Notes: generated by a model from the letters alone, not told the origin. A stretch of DNA of 64,000 nt from a bacterium D16-51 (GCA_003612285.1 RAYE01000007.1:51974-115973); one strand, 5' to 3'. Shown: positions 43,404 to 52,840, counted from the first letter of the stretch. Numbers and translations are program-made.

Positions 43404-44666
43404 TTGCAAATTAGAGAATTTTTTAACTTCATTGATAAAAGCCCCACAGCATTCCATGCAGTCAGGGCAATACAGGAAAAACTGGAAGAAAAAGGGTTTA
43501 CAGAGCTTTTATGGCAAGAAGAGTGGAAAATAGAACATGGTGGAAAATATTTTGTAAAGAGGAATGAATCTTCTTTGGCCGGTTTTGTGCTGCCGGAAAA
43601 TGAGGTTTATGGTTACCACATGGCCGCCTGCCATACGGATTCACCTTGTTTTAAGGTTAAAACCTGCCCGGAGATAAAAACAGAAGACAATTATGTAAAG
43701 TTAAATACAGAGCAATATGGAGGAATGATATGTTCAACCTGGCTGGACCGCCCGCTTTCAGTTGCCGGGAGGGTCTTTTTTGAAGAGGACGGCGGGAAAA
43801 TAGGAAGCTGCCTGATAAACTTAAACAGAGATTTACTTGTTATCCCAAATCTTGCGGTTCATATGAACCGGGAAATTAATAAAGGGTATGTTTATAACCC
43901 ACAGGTTGATTTACTGCCTGTTTTTACAGATAATATGGAATGCAGCCTCCGCAGCATGATTGCAGCAGAGACTGGAATAGAAGAAGACAGGCTTTTGTCA
44001 GAAGAGTTATTTGTCTATGTGCGCCAAAAAGGGTGCGTTATTGGGGAAAAGGGACAGTGGATTATGGCGCCGCGGCTGGATGACCTGCAATGTGCTTATG
44101 CAATAATGGAAGGGATGCTGCAGGCAAAACCAAAGCATTATATCGCGCTTGGGGCATTTTTTGACAATGAAGAGGTGGGAAGCAGTACAAAACAGGGAGC
44201 GGATTCTGATTTTCTGGAGCAGTTGACAGGGCGGATAGGGAATGCATTGGCGTTTAATATAGAAAAAAGAGGACAGCTTTTAGGAAAGAGTTTTTTCATT
44301 TCTGCTGACAATGCCCATGCCCTGCATCCGAACCATCCAGAAAAAGCAGATCTTACGAACAGGCCTAAATTAAATGGGGGAATTGTAATAAAGTATCATG
44401 GCGGGCAGAAATATACAACAGATGGATATTCCAGTTCATACTTGATTCAGCTTTGCAAAAATGCAGGTATACAATATCAATTCTATTGCAACCGTTCTGA
44501 TATTCCAGGCGGTTCTACGCTTGGCAATATATCAGCATCCCATATATCTGTGCCTTCTGTGGATATCGGGTTTGCCCAGCTTGCAATGCATTCTGCAGTA
44601 GAAACTGCAGGGAAAGAAGATATTGAACAGGGAATCCGGCTTTTCAGGCAATTTTGGGCAGATTAG
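43404..44666 (+). CDS. apeB: M18 family aminopeptidase
   Basis: 420 aa, normal length. Metal ligands and catalytic segments are visible: AACHTDSP (His near 75), WLDRPLS, FDNEEVGSSTKQGA (near 253-266), SADNAHALHPNHPEK and the final MHSAVETAG. It removes N-terminal acidic or neutral residues from peptides in the cytoplasm. The start is a TTG with GAGAGGAG nine bases upstream; the conserved REFFNFIDKSPTAFHAV begins immediately after, so no other start fits. Confidence 0.93.
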   Translation: MQIREFFNFIDKSPTAFHAVRAIQEKLEEKGFTELLWQEEWKIEHGGKYFVKRNESSLAGFVLPENEVYGYHMAACHTDSPCFKVKTCPEIKTEDNYVKLNTEQYGGMICSTWLDRPLSVAGRVFFEEDGGKIGSCLINLNRDLLVIPNLAVHMNREINKGYVYNPQVDLLPVFTDNMECSLRSMIAAETGIEEDRLLSEELFVYVRQKGCVIGEKGQWIMAPRLDDLQCAYAIMEGMLQAKPKHYIALGAFFDNEEVGSSTKQGADSDFLEQLTGRIGNALAFNIEKRGQLLGKSFFISADNAHALHPNHPEKADLTNRPKLNGGIVIKYHGGQKYTTDGYSSSYLIQLCKNAGIQYQFYCNRSDIPGGSTLGNISASHISVPSVDIGFAQLAMHSAVETAGKEDIEQGIRLFRQFWAD

Positions 44667-44871
44667 AGTATATTTGACTCTGTGGTATGGTTTTTACTGG
44701 ATAAAAAGAATTAATCCTTCCATTTCGTAAATTTTATGTTATACTAAAATATGTTTGATAAGTAAAATGTGGATAGCCTGGTGTTCCATAGATGGTAAAT
44801 TTGGCAGGGAATGGCTGGTAATTTATCATTTCCATAAAGAAAGGGACGCCTGCAGAAATGAGGATTACAAT

Positions 44872-46779
44872 ATGATGGGCAGAGAAAATTACAGTGAAGC
44901 ATTGAAATTAGGAAAAAAGGATTACCATACACGGATGCTGCGCGGCATTAAGCCGACGCTGCAGGTATTAGATGATATTATGCCGGAAAGGGGAGATTAT
45001 TCAGAAGTGCCGCTTGGGCTGGTACAGATTCCGGCAGACCAGCTTGTAGGTACAAAAACGGTAGGCAGAAGCAGTTCTTTTGCATCAAATTTTATGCCAA
45101 TCCTGGCAGAAGATACAGAGTTTGCATCAAAATGGTCGAGCCTGAGTGACAGCCATGTAGAAGAAGGAATCCGGGATCCGATTAAAGCTTATGAGTATAT
45201 GAACCGCTTTTATGTAGAAGAAGGAAATAAGCGGGTCAGCGTCATGAAATTTTTCGGGGTAGTCTCTATATTGGGAAATGTAACCCGGATTGTACCAAAG
45301 CGTACGGAAGAAAAGGAAAATAAGATTTATTATGAATTTCTGGACTTTTACCGGCTTGCGCCAATTAACTATATTTGGTTTTCAAAAGAAGGGAGTTTTC
45401 ATAAACTACAGGAAGTTGTCGGAAAAGAACCTGGGGAGGAATGGACAGAAGAAGAACTATTAAAATTCAGCTCCCTTTATACAAGGTTTTCTGCAGAATA
45501 CCAGGCAAAGGGCGGTAATAAACTAAAAATCACTGTAGGGGATGCGTTCCTGGTTTTTGCAGGGCTGTATGGATATGACGCAGTAGATGAAAAAACAACG
45601 AGTGAATTAAAAGAGTTAATTACAAAAAGCTGGGAGGAATTTGAGCTTCTGCAGGAGGGGCAGGAAATAGACTTGAAGATGGAGCCAACCAAGGAGAAGA
45701 AGCCTCTTTTAAGCATCCGCCTGCCGCTGAGTTCCACTAAGCTTAAAATTGCATTTATATATGAAAAGACACCTGGTACATCTGCCTGGACATATGCACA
45801 TGAACTTGGAAGGCTTCATCTGGAACAGGCTTTTTCTGATGAAGTAAGCATGACCAGTTATGAAAATGGGACGACAGAAAACATTGACTCGCTGATAGAG
45901 GATGCAATCAGTACAGGATGCAACCTGATTTTTACAACAACGCCTTCCTTTATACAGGCAAGCGTAAAGGCGGCAATTGCAAACCCTAAAGTGCGTATCC
46001 TGAATTGTTCGCTGAATACCTCCCACCGTTATATCCGCACATACTATTCAAGGATGCATGAGGCAAAATTCCTGATGGGGGCAATTGCAGGCGCAATGGC
46101 TGAAAATAATAAATTGACTTATATTGCTGACTATCCAATTTGCGGCTCTATCGCCAATATTAATGCATTTGCTTTGGGGGCGCAGATGGTAAACCCACGG
46201 GCAAAGGTTTATTTGGAATGGTCTACTATGAAAGATGTGGATATTGAGGAACGGATTAAGGAGGTTGGTTCTTCCTGTGTTTCAGGAAGGGATATGATGA
46301 TTCCAGAGGAAGCATCCCGCTATTTCGGGCTTTATCACCGGACAGAATGGAATATGCGCAATCTTGCTATGCCTCTTTGGCATTGGGGAAAGTTTTATGA
46401 GCAGTTAATTCGGACGATTATGGATGGGACATGGAAATATGACGACAGCCCTTCCGCAACAAAGGCAATCAATTATTGGTGGGGGATGTCTGCCGGCGTG
46501 ATTGATGTTATCTATTCCAAATATCTGCCAACAGGGACAAAACGTCTGGTAGAACTTTTGAAGACAACGATAACTTCTGACGTCTTTAATCCGTTTTCCG
46601 GCGGCCTGTTTTCACAGTATGGCGTGGTAGAGGAAAATCCTGACCGAAGCCTCCTGCCAGAGGAAATCATGACAATGGATTGGCTGGCAGATAATGTTAT
46701 TGGGGCAATTCCGAAAAAGGAAGAGTTGAAAGAACAGGCAGAGCCTGTCTTGAAGGAACAGGGAGTAAGGAACTGTTAA
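44872..46779 (+). CDS. ParB-like/BMP (PnrA-like) fusion protein
   Basis: 635 aa without signal peptide. Residues about 40-130 resemble a ParB-type N-terminal domain (LVQIPADQLVGTKTVGR, then DPIKAYEYMNRFYVEEGNKR). Residues about 285-590 match the periplasmic-binding basic membrane protein family (KIAFIYEKTPGTSAW; TTTPSFIQASVKAA; FLMGAIAGAMAE) that binds nucleosides or purines. A cytosolic BMP domain joined to a ParB-like module suggests ligand-controlled nucleotide or DNA binding, not transport. The frame is open from 44755, but ATG 44872 has GAGG and starts the similarity. The last residues (VRNC) lie in a TAAGGAACTG repeat. Confidence 0.82.
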   Translation: MMGRENYSEALKLGKKDYHTRMLRGIKPTLQVLDDIMPERGDYSEVPLGLVQIPADQLVGTKTVGRSSSFASNFMPILAEDTEFASKWSSLSDSHVEEGIRDPIKAYEYMNRFYVEEGNKRVSVMKFFGVVSILGNVTRIVPKRTEEKENKIYYEFLDFYRLAPINYIWFSKEGSFHKLQEVVGKEPGEEWTEEELLKFSSLYTRFSAEYQAKGGNKLKITVGDAFLVFAGLYGYDAVDEKTTSELKELITKSWEEFELLQEGQEIDLKMEPTKEKKPLLSIRLPLSSTKLKIAFIYEKTPGTSAWTYAHELGRLHLEQAFSDEVSMTSYENGTTENIDSLIEDAISTGCNLIFTTTPSFIQASVKAAIANPKVRILNCSLNTSHRYIRTYYSRMHEAKFLMGAIAGAMAENNKLTYIADYPICGSIANINAFALGAQMVNPRAKVYLEWSTMKDVDIEERIKEVGSSCVSGRDMMIPEEASRYFGLYHRTEWNMRNLAMPLWHWGKFYEQLIRTIMDGTWKYDDSPSATKAINYWWGMSAGVIDVIYSKYLPTGTKRLVELLKTTITSDVFNPFSGGLFSQYGVVEENPDRSLLPEEIMTMDWLADNVIGAIPKKEELKEQAEPVLKEQGVRNC

Positions 46780-46883
46780 CTGGCGGCCCCGATCAGGCAA
46801 TGGGGCTGTCAGCCTGCGTAAAGCCGCCAGGCGCAGGCTTGTGTCTGGCCCGCTGGGACGCAGGAATAAATTTCAGTTCTTAG
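46766..46883. repeat. Palindromic extragenic element at the BMP gene end
   Basis: TAAGGAACTG (46766-46775) is inverted as CAGTTCTTA near 46874. Between them CTGGCGGC pairs with GCCGCCAG, and AGCCTGCG with CGCAGGCT. It supplies the last codons and stop of the upstream gene, suggesting insertion into its original 3' end. Confidence 0.55.
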
Positions 46884-46907
46884 AGATAAAGGAAGGTTAA
46901 TGGCTTT

Positions 46908-47528
46908 ATGAAGATACTTGCAATTGCGGATGAAGAATCAAAATATCTATGGGATTTCTTTGAAAAAAGTAAACTGGAGGGGATTGATTTAATAATCTCC
47001 TGTGGTGATTTAGACCCGCAATACCTCTCTTTTCTGGTTACACTATCCTCTGTGCCGGTATTGTATGTCCATGGAAACCATGATGGAAAATACGAAAAAA
47101 AGCCGCCGGAAGGATGCACTTGCATAGACGACCAGATTTATGTCCATAATGGAATCCGGATTATGGGCCTGGGAGGTTCCATGCGTTACCGTCCGGGGCC
47201 GCATCAATATACAGAAAGGGAAATGAAAAAACGGGCTGCAAGGATGTGGCCGCAGTTATTCCTAAAACGTGGGATTGATATTCTGGTTGCCCATGCGCCC
47301 GCCTATCAGCTTAATGATGGCAGGGATTTGCCGCATCAGGGATTCCAGACATTCCGCACATTGATGGATAAATATGAGCCAAGGTTTTTCCTCCATGGCC
47401 ATATCCATCAAACATATGGAAAAGAATATAAAAGGTATGACAAGTATCATGAAACACATATCATCAATGCGTACGAACGGTGTGTATTTGATTTCGATGA
47501 TGAAAATTTAAAAGATCACCTGAGATAG
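46908..47528 (+). CDS. Metallophosphoesterase
   Basis: 206 aa. Calcineurin-type motifs are present: IADEE at the start (the usual DxH is DxE-like here), SCGDLDPQYL, HGNHDG, and GHIHQTYG near 165. The altered first motif may change metal binding. ATG 46908 follows AAGGTTAATG-type sequence without a strong ribosome site. A perfect terminator follows. Substrate unknown. Confidence 0.85.
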   Translation: MKILAIADEESKYLWDFFEKSKLEGIDLIISCGDLDPQYLSFLVTLSSVPVLYVHGNHDGKYEKKPPEGCTCIDDQIYVHNGIRIMGLGGSMRYRPGPHQYTEREMKKRAARMWPQLFLKRGIDILVAHAPAYQLNDGRDLPHQGFQTFRTLMDKYEPRFFLHGHIHQTYGKEYKRYDKYHETHIINAYERCVFDFDDENLKDHLR

Positions 47529-47539
47529 GCGGCAGTCTT

Positions 47540-47572
47540 AAAAGGCCGGGGAGTAATACCCCGGCCCTTTTT
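47540..47572 (+). terminator. Terminator of the metallophosphoesterase gene
   Basis: GGCCGGGG (47544-47551) pairs with CCCCGGCC (47559-47566), followed by CTTTTT. Confidence 0.9.
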
Positions 47573-47611
47573 GAGTCATAGGAAATTGCGCTGTGACGTA
47601 GTGGTATGTCG

Positions 47612-47667
47612 ACAAGAATTGCCAAGCAATTCTTGTTAGGGCACCAGCGCTGGCGGTGCCCTTTTTT
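47612..47667 (+). ncRNA. Double hairpin, possible small RNA
   Basis: ACAAGAATTGC (47612-47622)/GCAATTCTTGT (47626-47636) is followed by GGGCACC (47639-47645)/GGTGCCC (47655-47661) and six T. It lies after the previous terminator and antisense to nothing annotated, so it could be a short independent RNA or a tandem terminator. Confidence 0.35.
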
Positions 47668-47676
47668 AAGCAGTAA

Positions 47677-48705
47677 TTATAGTGATTCTGCAATATCATA
47701 AACCAAACGTTCGCTTTCTTCCCATCCAAGGCATGGGTCTGTAATGGATTTGCCATAGATGTGTTCACCAATTTTCTGGCTTCCGGGTTCAATATAACTT
47801 TCCACCATAACCCCTTTGACAAGCCCCCTGATATCTTTAGAAAGCCTGCGGCTGTGAAGGACTTCGGAGACAATACGCGGCTGCTCATAATAGCATTTAT
47901 TTGAATTGGCATGGTTTGCATCCACAATACATGCCGGATTTTTCAAATCCAGTTCTTCATATAACTTTAAAAGAAGCTGTAAATCTTCATAGTGGTAATT
48001 GGCAAGTGACTGGTCATGCTTATTGACAGCGCCGCGCAGGATGGTATGTGCCAAAGGGTTTCCATCTGTGCGGACTTCCCACCCACGGTACATAAAAGTC
48101 TGGCTTGCCTGTGCGGCAATGCAGGAGTTTAGCATGATTCCTAAAGTACCGCTGGTTGGATTCTTCATGCCGCATGGGATGTCAATCCCACTGATGACAA
48201 GGCGGTGCTGCTGGTTTTCTACCGAACGTGCGCCAACTGCCACATAAGAAAGGAAATCAGAGACATATGGCCAGTTTTCAGGGTAAAGCATTTCATCTGC
48301 TGCAAACAGATGGGTTTCTGCAATGGCACGCAGGTGCATTTTCCTCATTGCAATTAAGCCTTCCAGTAAATCCGGCGCTTTTTCCGGGTCTGGCTGGTGA
48401 ACGATTCCCTTATATCCTTTTCCGGTTGTCCTTGGTTTATTTGTGTAAATACGCGGGATAATAATTACTTTGTCCTGCACTTTTTCCTGGACTTTGGCCA
48501 GACGGCACAAATAGTCGCAGACAGAGTCTTCGTGGTCTGCAGAGCAGGGGCCGATAATCACTAAAAATTTATCTGATTCACCAGTAAAAACTTTTGCAAT
48601 CTCGCTGTCTTTTTCTGCTTTTAATTTTTTATGGGCTTCCGGAAGCGGATACTCCGTAAGCAGCTCTTCTGGCGACATAACTTCTTTTACATAGGTAACG
48701 CCCAT
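47677..48705 (-). CDS. aroF: 3-deoxy-7-phosphoheptulonate synthase, AroF/AroG type
   Basis: 342 aa class I enzyme, first step of the shikimate pathway (PEP plus erythrose 4-phosphate to DAHP). Motifs: IIGPCSADH (near 50), PRTTGKGYKG, VGARSVENQQHR, SGIDIPCGMKNPTSG and VDANHANS. ATG 48705 follows GGAGG. It is transcribed leftward from the spacer shared with the rplU leader. No T-box or leader peptide was recognised upstream. Confidence 0.95.
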   Translation of the reverse strand: MGVTYVKEVMSPEELLTEYPLPEAHKKLKAEKDSEIAKVFTGESDKFLVIIGPCSADHEDSVCDYLCRLAKVQEKVQDKVIIIPRIYTNKPRTTGKGYKGIVHQPDPEKAPDLLEGLIAMRKMHLRAIAETHLFAADEMLYPENWPYVSDFLSYVAVGARSVENQQHRLVISGIDIPCGMKNPTSGTLGIMLNSCIAAQASQTFMYRGWEVRTDGNPLAHTILRGAVNKHDQSLANYHYEDLQLLLKLYEELDLKNPACIVDANHANSNKCYYEQPRIVSEVLHSRRLSKDIRGLVKGVMVESYIEPGSQKIGEHIYGKSITDPCLGWEESERLVYDIAESL

Positions 48706-48829
48706 TGTTTTTCCTCCATTCTGTAAATACTAGATATTGTATGCGGGTAATGATAATAATACATTTCCTGCACGGTTACCTATTTTATAAGAAAACGTTT
48801 CATCCGTCAATATATTTGGAAAAAACAGT

Positions 48830-48858
48830 TTGACAAGCACTTAGGAAAGTGCTATGAT
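48830..48858 (+). promoter_or_regulatory. Promoter of rplU-prp-rpmA
   Basis: TTGACA (48830-48835), 17-bp spacer, TATGAT (48853-48858). Very strong sigma-A match. Confidence 0.85.
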
Positions 48859-48864
48859 ACTCAA

Positions 48865-48984
48865 GTGTCTTGTCAGGCATAGAGGACAGGCATTGTGCCG
48901 CTTAACGGGGCAAATTGAAGCCTGCTGCCATTCCAGGCAGATGCAGGCGCCGTAGTTAGCGAGTAATGATAAGGAGGTAAGGAC
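48865..48984 (+). ncRNA. Ribosomal protein L21 leader
   Basis: About 120 nt of structured leader lie between the promoter and rplU. It has GGACAGGC/GCCTG-type pairing, TGCCGCTTAACGGGGCA and a stem around GCCTGCTGCC...GCAGGC before the AAGGAGG site. Position and composition fit the autoregulatory L21 leader family of Bacillota. Confidence 0.7.
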
Positions 48985-48985
48985 T

Positions 48986-49291
48986 ATGTACGCAATTATT
49001 GCAACAGGCGGAAAGCAGTACAAAGTAGCCGAAGGTGATATCATTAACGTAGAAAAGCTTAATGCAGGAGCAGGAGAGACTGTTACGTTTGACCAGGTTG
49101 TTGCTGTAAGCGATGGTACGATGAAAGCAGGCGCTGAAGTAGCAGGCGCTACTGTTACGGCTTCTGTCGTAAAAGAAGGCCGTGCGAAAAAGGTTATCGT
49201 TTACAGATATAAGAGAAAATCCGGATATCATAAGAAAAACGGCCACAGGCAAAGCTTCACACAGGTTAAGATTGACAAAATCAACGCTTAA
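48986..49291 (+). CDS. rplU: 50S ribosomal protein L21
   Basis: 101 aa, family length. Begins [14 protein letters not shown] and ends with the basic RNA-binding part [18 protein letters not shown] 48986 follows AAGGAGG. First gene of the rplU-prp-rpmA operon. Confidence 0.98.
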   Translation: MYAIIATGGKQYKVAEGDIINVEKLNAGAGETVTFDQVVAVSDGTMKAGAEVAGATVTASVVKEGRAKKVIVYRYKRKSGYHKKNGHRQSFTQVKIDKINA

Positions 49292-49354
49292 TTTTGTGGG
49301 ATTTTTGCAGGGAGCAGTATGGAAGGATTTTCTATACAGTAAAAAGGCGGAAAT

Positions 49355-49696
49355 ATGATACGGGTTACGATTTATCAGAATGGTTTAGGGCAATATTGTG
49401 GCTTCCGTATGGAAGGCCATGCAGAGTTTGCGGCATATGGCAAAGATATTGTCTGTGCAGCCGTATCAGTATTGGTAATCAACACGATTAATTCCATTGA
49501 AGCATTTACAGACGAAGTTTTTGAAAATGCAGTACAGCAGGAAAAGGATGTGGTTTCGTTTGAAATCATATCAAACCCGGTAAGCAGCGAAGCAGGGCTT
49601 TTCATGAAATCGCTGGTGCTGGGGCTTACATCCCTCGCTGATGAATATGGGAAGAAATATATTCGGTTGAAATTTCAAAGAAAGCAGGAGGTATAA
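49355..49696 (+). CDS. prp: Ribosomal-processing cysteine protease
   Basis: 113 aa. The catalytic dyad is visible as [18 protein letters not shown] (His and Cys). Prp cleaves the N-terminal extension of L27, encoded immediately downstream. This gene is always found between rplU and rpmA in organisms with extended L27. ATG 49355 lies after AAAAGGCGG. Confidence 0.95.
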   Translation: MIRVTIYQNGLGQYCGFRMEGHAEFAAYGKDIVCAAVSVLVINTINSIEAFTDEVFENAVQQEKDVVSFEIISNPVSSEAGLFMKSLVLGLTSLADEYGKKYIRLKFQRKQEV

Positions 49697-49700
49697 AGCG

Positions 49701-49988
49701 ATGTTAAAAATGAACCTTCAGTTGTTTGCCCATAAAAAAGGAATGGGTTCTACAAAGAACGGCAGGGATTCCGAGTCTAAGAGATTAGGCGCAAAAAGGG
49801 CAGATGGACAGTTCGTGCTTGCAGGCACAATCCTTTACAGACAGCGCGGGACAAAAATCCATCCGGGCGTAAATGTAGGCCGCGGCGGCGACGATACATT
49901 ATTTGCGCTGGTAGACGGCGTTGTCCGTTTTGAAAGAAAAGGAAGAGATAAAAAGCAGGCTTCTGTATATCCGGTAGAAGCGAAGTAA
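49701..49988 (+). CDS. rpmA: 50S ribosomal protein L27, with Prp-cleaved extension
   Basis: 95 aa. The N-terminal [10 protein letters not shown] is the Prp recognition extension; cleavage leaves mature [14 protein letters not shown], whose N-terminus reaches the peptidyl-transferase centre. ATG 49701 has AAGCAGGAGG at the correct distance, overlapping the end of prp. The stop codon opens a TAAGGAACTG hairpin. Confidence 0.98.
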   Translation: MLKMNLQLFAHKKGMGSTKNGRDSESKRLGAKRADGQFVLAGTILYRQRGTKIHPGVNVGRGGDDTLFALVDGVVRFERKGRDKKQASVYPVEAK

Positions 49989-50015
49989 GGAACTGCAAAT
50001 AATCTGTTTTCAGTT
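49986..50015 (+). repeat. TAAGGAACTG hairpin at the rpmA stop
   Basis: GGAACTG (49989-49995) pairs with CAGTTCC (50010-50016 region). The stop codon TAA is part of the repeat, as at 1331, 46766 and 63588. Confidence 0.5.
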
Positions 50016-50057
50016 CCCGGAAGCGTAGTTTCCTGATTTAGGGCGTGTTTAAATACG

Positions 50058-50092
50058 AAAAGAGGCTGTTGGGTATACAGCCTCTTTTCTTT
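50058..50092 (+). terminator. Terminator of the rplU-rpmA operon
   Basis: AAAAGAGGCTG (50058-50068) pairs with CAGCCTCTTTT (50078-50088), followed by CTTT. It stands 17 bp before obgE. Confidence 0.8.
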
Positions 50093-50108
50093 GAAAGAAG
50101 GTGAAGTG

Positions 50109-51398
50109 ATGTTTTCAGACAGAGTGGAAGTAGTTATCCGTTCAGGAAAAGGCGGAGACGGCCATGTAAGCTTCCGGCGGGAACTCTATGTAGCGGCGGG
50201 AGGCCCGGACGGCGGGGACGGCGGAAAAGGCGGGGATCTGATTTTTGAGGTGGACCGTGGGTTAAATACATTAAATGACTTCCGCCATAACAGGAAGTAC
50301 AGCGCAGGGGACGGGCAGCCAGGCGGCCGCAGGCGCTGCCATGGGGCAAACGGTGCAGATTTGGTTGTGAAAGTCCCGGAGGGGACGGTTGTCCGTGAAA
50401 AAGAGACTGGTAAAGTGATTGTCGATATGTCGCATGGATGTACACGCGAAGTTGTTTTAAAAGGCGGCCGCGGCGGCAAGGGGAATATGAATTACGCAAC
50501 TCCGACAATGCAGGTGCCAAAATATGCGCAGCCGGGAAAGCCAGGAAAAGAACTGGCAGTTATTTTAGAACTAAAGACAATTGCAGACGTAGGGCTTTTA
50601 GGGTTTCCAAATGTAGGAAAATCTACCTTTTTGTCCAGGGTAAGCAATGCAAGGCCGAAAATCGCCAATTACCACTTCACAACACTTCAGCCAATGCTTG
50701 GGGTTGTGGATTTAGAGGGGGCGGATGGGTTTGTCATCGCCGATATCCCAGGGCTGATTGAGGGGGCGTCTGACGGCGTTGGACTGGGGCATGAATTTCT
50801 GCGCCATATTGAGCGGACAAAACTATTTATCCATATGGTGGACGCTGCTTCTACGGAGGGGCGCGACCCTTTAAATGATATCCTGGTAATAAATGAAGAA
50901 TTAAAAAAATACAGCGAAGAGCTGTCAAAGAGGCCGCAGGTAATTGCAGCAAACAAAACGGATGTTTTTTATGGGACAGAAGAAGAGACGGTACTTACTT
51001 TGTTAAAAGAAGAATTTGAGCCGCAGGGGATTCCGGTTTTCCCAATTTCAGCAGTGAGCGGGCGCGGCGTAAAAGAACTGCTATATTATGTCAGGAAGCG
51101 CCTGGATGAGATCCATGAAGAGCCTATTGTATTTGAGCGGGAATATGTCGTGGAAGAGATGGAAGACAAAGAAGAGCCATTTACTGTCTCTTTTGATGAT
51201 AAAGAGCAGGTTTATGTAGTAGAAGGGCCAAGAATTGAAAAAATGTTAGGGTATACAAATCTTGATTCAGAAAAGGGATTCCAGTTTTTCCAGAAGTTCA
51301 TGCATACAAATGGGATTATTGAGGAATTAGAAGCACTTGGGATTGAGGAAGGCGATACCGTCAAAATGTATGAGCTTCAGTTTGATTATTATAAATAG
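50109..51398 (+). CDS. obgE: GTPase ObgE/CgtA
   Basis: 429 aa. The Gly-rich Obg fold (about 1-158; GGDGHVSFRRE, GGPDGGDGGKGGD) precedes the G domain (G1 GFPNVGKS near 165; G3 DIPGL; G4 NKTD), and the C-terminal OCT domain ends ...VKMYELQFDYYK. It acts in 50S maturation and, in spore formers, in stress and sporulation signalling. ATG 50109 has AAGGTG at correct spacing; an in-frame upstream ATG at 50091 lies in the terminator tail. Confidence 0.97.
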   Translation: MFSDRVEVVIRSGKGGDGHVSFRRELYVAAGGPDGGDGGKGGDLIFEVDRGLNTLNDFRHNRKYSAGDGQPGGRRRCHGANGADLVVKVPEGTVVREKETGKVIVDMSHGCTREVVLKGGRGGKGNMNYATPTMQVPKYAQPGKPGKELAVILELKTIADVGLLGFPNVGKSTFLSRVSNARPKIANYHFTTLQPMLGVVDLEGADGFVIADIPGLIEGASDGVGLGHEFLRHIERTKLFIHMVDAASTEGRDPLNDILVINEELKKYSEELSKRPQVIAANKTDVFYGTEEETVLTLLKEEFEPQGIPVFPISAVSGRGVKELLYYVRKRLDEIHEEPIVFEREYVVEEMEDKEEPFTVSFDDKEQVYVVEGPRIEKMLGYTNLDSEKGFQFFQKFMHTNGIIEELEALGIEEGDTVKMYELQFDYYK

Positions 51399-51409
51399 GT
51401 TGATAAAAT

Positions 51410-52018
51410 ATGAAGGAATTACTTTTAGAATTTGCCATTTGTGCAGCTGCGGCGGCGCTTCTAATGGTTCTCCATGAGCTTTCTAAAGCGATGGTGTATA
51501 TGGGAATCCAGCGCCTCAAAAAAAGCAGCCGGACATATTCCCACAGCATTTGGGAAGTACAGCGTTATTTAGACCCTGTGGGAATTATTTTGTCTGTGAC
51601 AAGCGGCGTGGCATTTTCCAGGCCGTTTATGTTCCGCATCCAGGATAAAAAAACAAACCGGATACTTGGCATTACTGGTTTTTTGGTACTCCTGCTTTGC
51701 TTTACAGGGAGCATGGCAGCCTTGAAATGCCATGTTTTTGGGGTTTCTGGTATTGCAACGTTAGAGGGGCATGGACTGGCGGCTAAAATTATTACATTAT
51801 TTATCCAGTATATTGCGATGATAAGTTTTGGGATGTTTTGCACCAATTTATTTCCTGTTTCTACATTTGATATGGGGCTTCTGATTGCCGGGTATTCTTC
51901 CCGGAAATATTTGGGGATTATCAAGATGGATGCAGTAATTAAAGTGATTCTGATCATTACTGTTTTCCTGGATTTAATTAACTATGGCGGTTATCGGCTG
52001 ATTTCTTTTTTATTGTAA
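51410..52018 (+). CDS. M50-like membrane protein lacking the HEXXH motif
   Basis: 202 aa, about five membrane helices. The layout resembles the site-2 protease core: a first-helix LHELSKA where active enzymes have HExxH (second His is Lys), YLDPVG as in M50 domains, and NLFPVSTFDMGLLIAGY where active enzymes have NLxPxPxLDG. The catalytic ligands are thus incomplete, so a pseudoprotease is likely. Only 11 bp separate it from obgE, 52 bp from scpA. The ribosome site is weak. Similar small proteins sit before scpA in Lachnospiraceae. Confidence 0.6.
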   Translation: MKELLLEFAICAAAAALLMVLHELSKAMVYMGIQRLKKSSRTYSHSIWEVQRYLDPVGIILSVTSGVAFSRPFMFRIQDKKTNRILGITGFLVLLLCFTGSMAALKCHVFGVSGIATLEGHGLAAKIITLFIQYIAMISFGMFCTNLFPVSTFDMGLLIAGYSSRKYLGIIKMDAVIKVILIITVFLDLINYGGYRLISFLL

Positions 52019-52070
52019 AAGGCAGCCGTGGGCAATATAGCGAATAAGGCAGTACCAGAAAGGGATAGAT

Positions 52071-52820
52071 ATGAGCATTTCGGTAAAACTGGAGGCGTTT
52101 GATGGGCCGCTTGACTTACTTTTGCATTTGATTGAGAAAAATAAAATTGATATTTTTGATATTCCGATTGTGGAGATTACAAACCAGTATATGGGGTATA
52201 TCTCAAAGATGGAAGTAAAAGATATGGATGTCATGAGTGATTTTCTTCTAATGGCGGCAACCCTCCTTAAAATAAAGTCAAAAATGCTCCTCCCAGCAGA
52301 AGTAACTGAAGAAGGGGAGGAACAGGATCCCCGCGCAGAACTGGTTGAACGTCTTTTGGAATATAAAACATATAAATATGCTTCCATTGAATTAAAAGAT
52401 TTGCAGGTAGATGCTTCCAGGCAGATTTTTAAGAGTCCGACCATTCCAGAGGAAATTAAAGATTATAAAGAGGAAGTTAATATTTCTGAACTGCTTGAGG
52501 ATGTAACCTTAGCAAAACTGCAAAAGATTTTCCAGGGGGTAATGAAAAAGCAGGCAGATAAGATTGACCCAATCCGCAGCAAATTTGGAAAAATAGAGAA
52601 AGAGCAGGTAAGCCTTCCTGAACGCATGGATTATATTGAAAAATATGCAAAAAAGCACCAGAAATTTAATTTCAGGATGCTGTTAGAAGAACAGGCAGGT
52701 AAGATGATGGTGATTGTTAGTTTCCTGGGGATTCTGGAGCTGATGAAGGTTGGGAAGCTAAAGATTGTGCAGGAAAATATTTTTGACGATATCTGGGTTA
52801 CCTATCAGGCGGCCGGATAG
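52071..52820 (+). CDS. scpA: Segregation and condensation protein A
   Basis: 249 aa kleisin of the SMC-ScpAB complex. Typical start (VKLEAFDGPLDLLLHLIEKN) and the conserved IPIVEITNQYMGYI; C-terminal winged helix for SMC head binding. ATG 52071 follows AGGGATAG. ScpB follows after 20 bp. Confidence 0.96.
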   Translation: MSISVKLEAFDGPLDLLLHLIEKNKIDIFDIPIVEITNQYMGYISKMEVKDMDVMSDFLLMAATLLKIKSKMLLPAEVTEEGEEQDPRAELVERLLEYKTYKYASIELKDLQVDASRQIFKSPTIPEEIKDYKEEVNISELLEDVTLAKLQKIFQGVMKKQADKIDPIRSKFGKIEKEQVSLPERMDYIEKYAKKHQKFNFRMLLEEQAGKMMVIVSFLGILELMKVGKLKIVQENIFDDIWVTYQAAG

Positions 52821-52840
52821 ATGGAAGAAGGAGGCACTAC

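Noticed and set aside
50041..50050. Second end of the 11255 MITE (GCGTGTTT)
   Set aside because: Only eight or nine bases match and no partner is near; likely chance.
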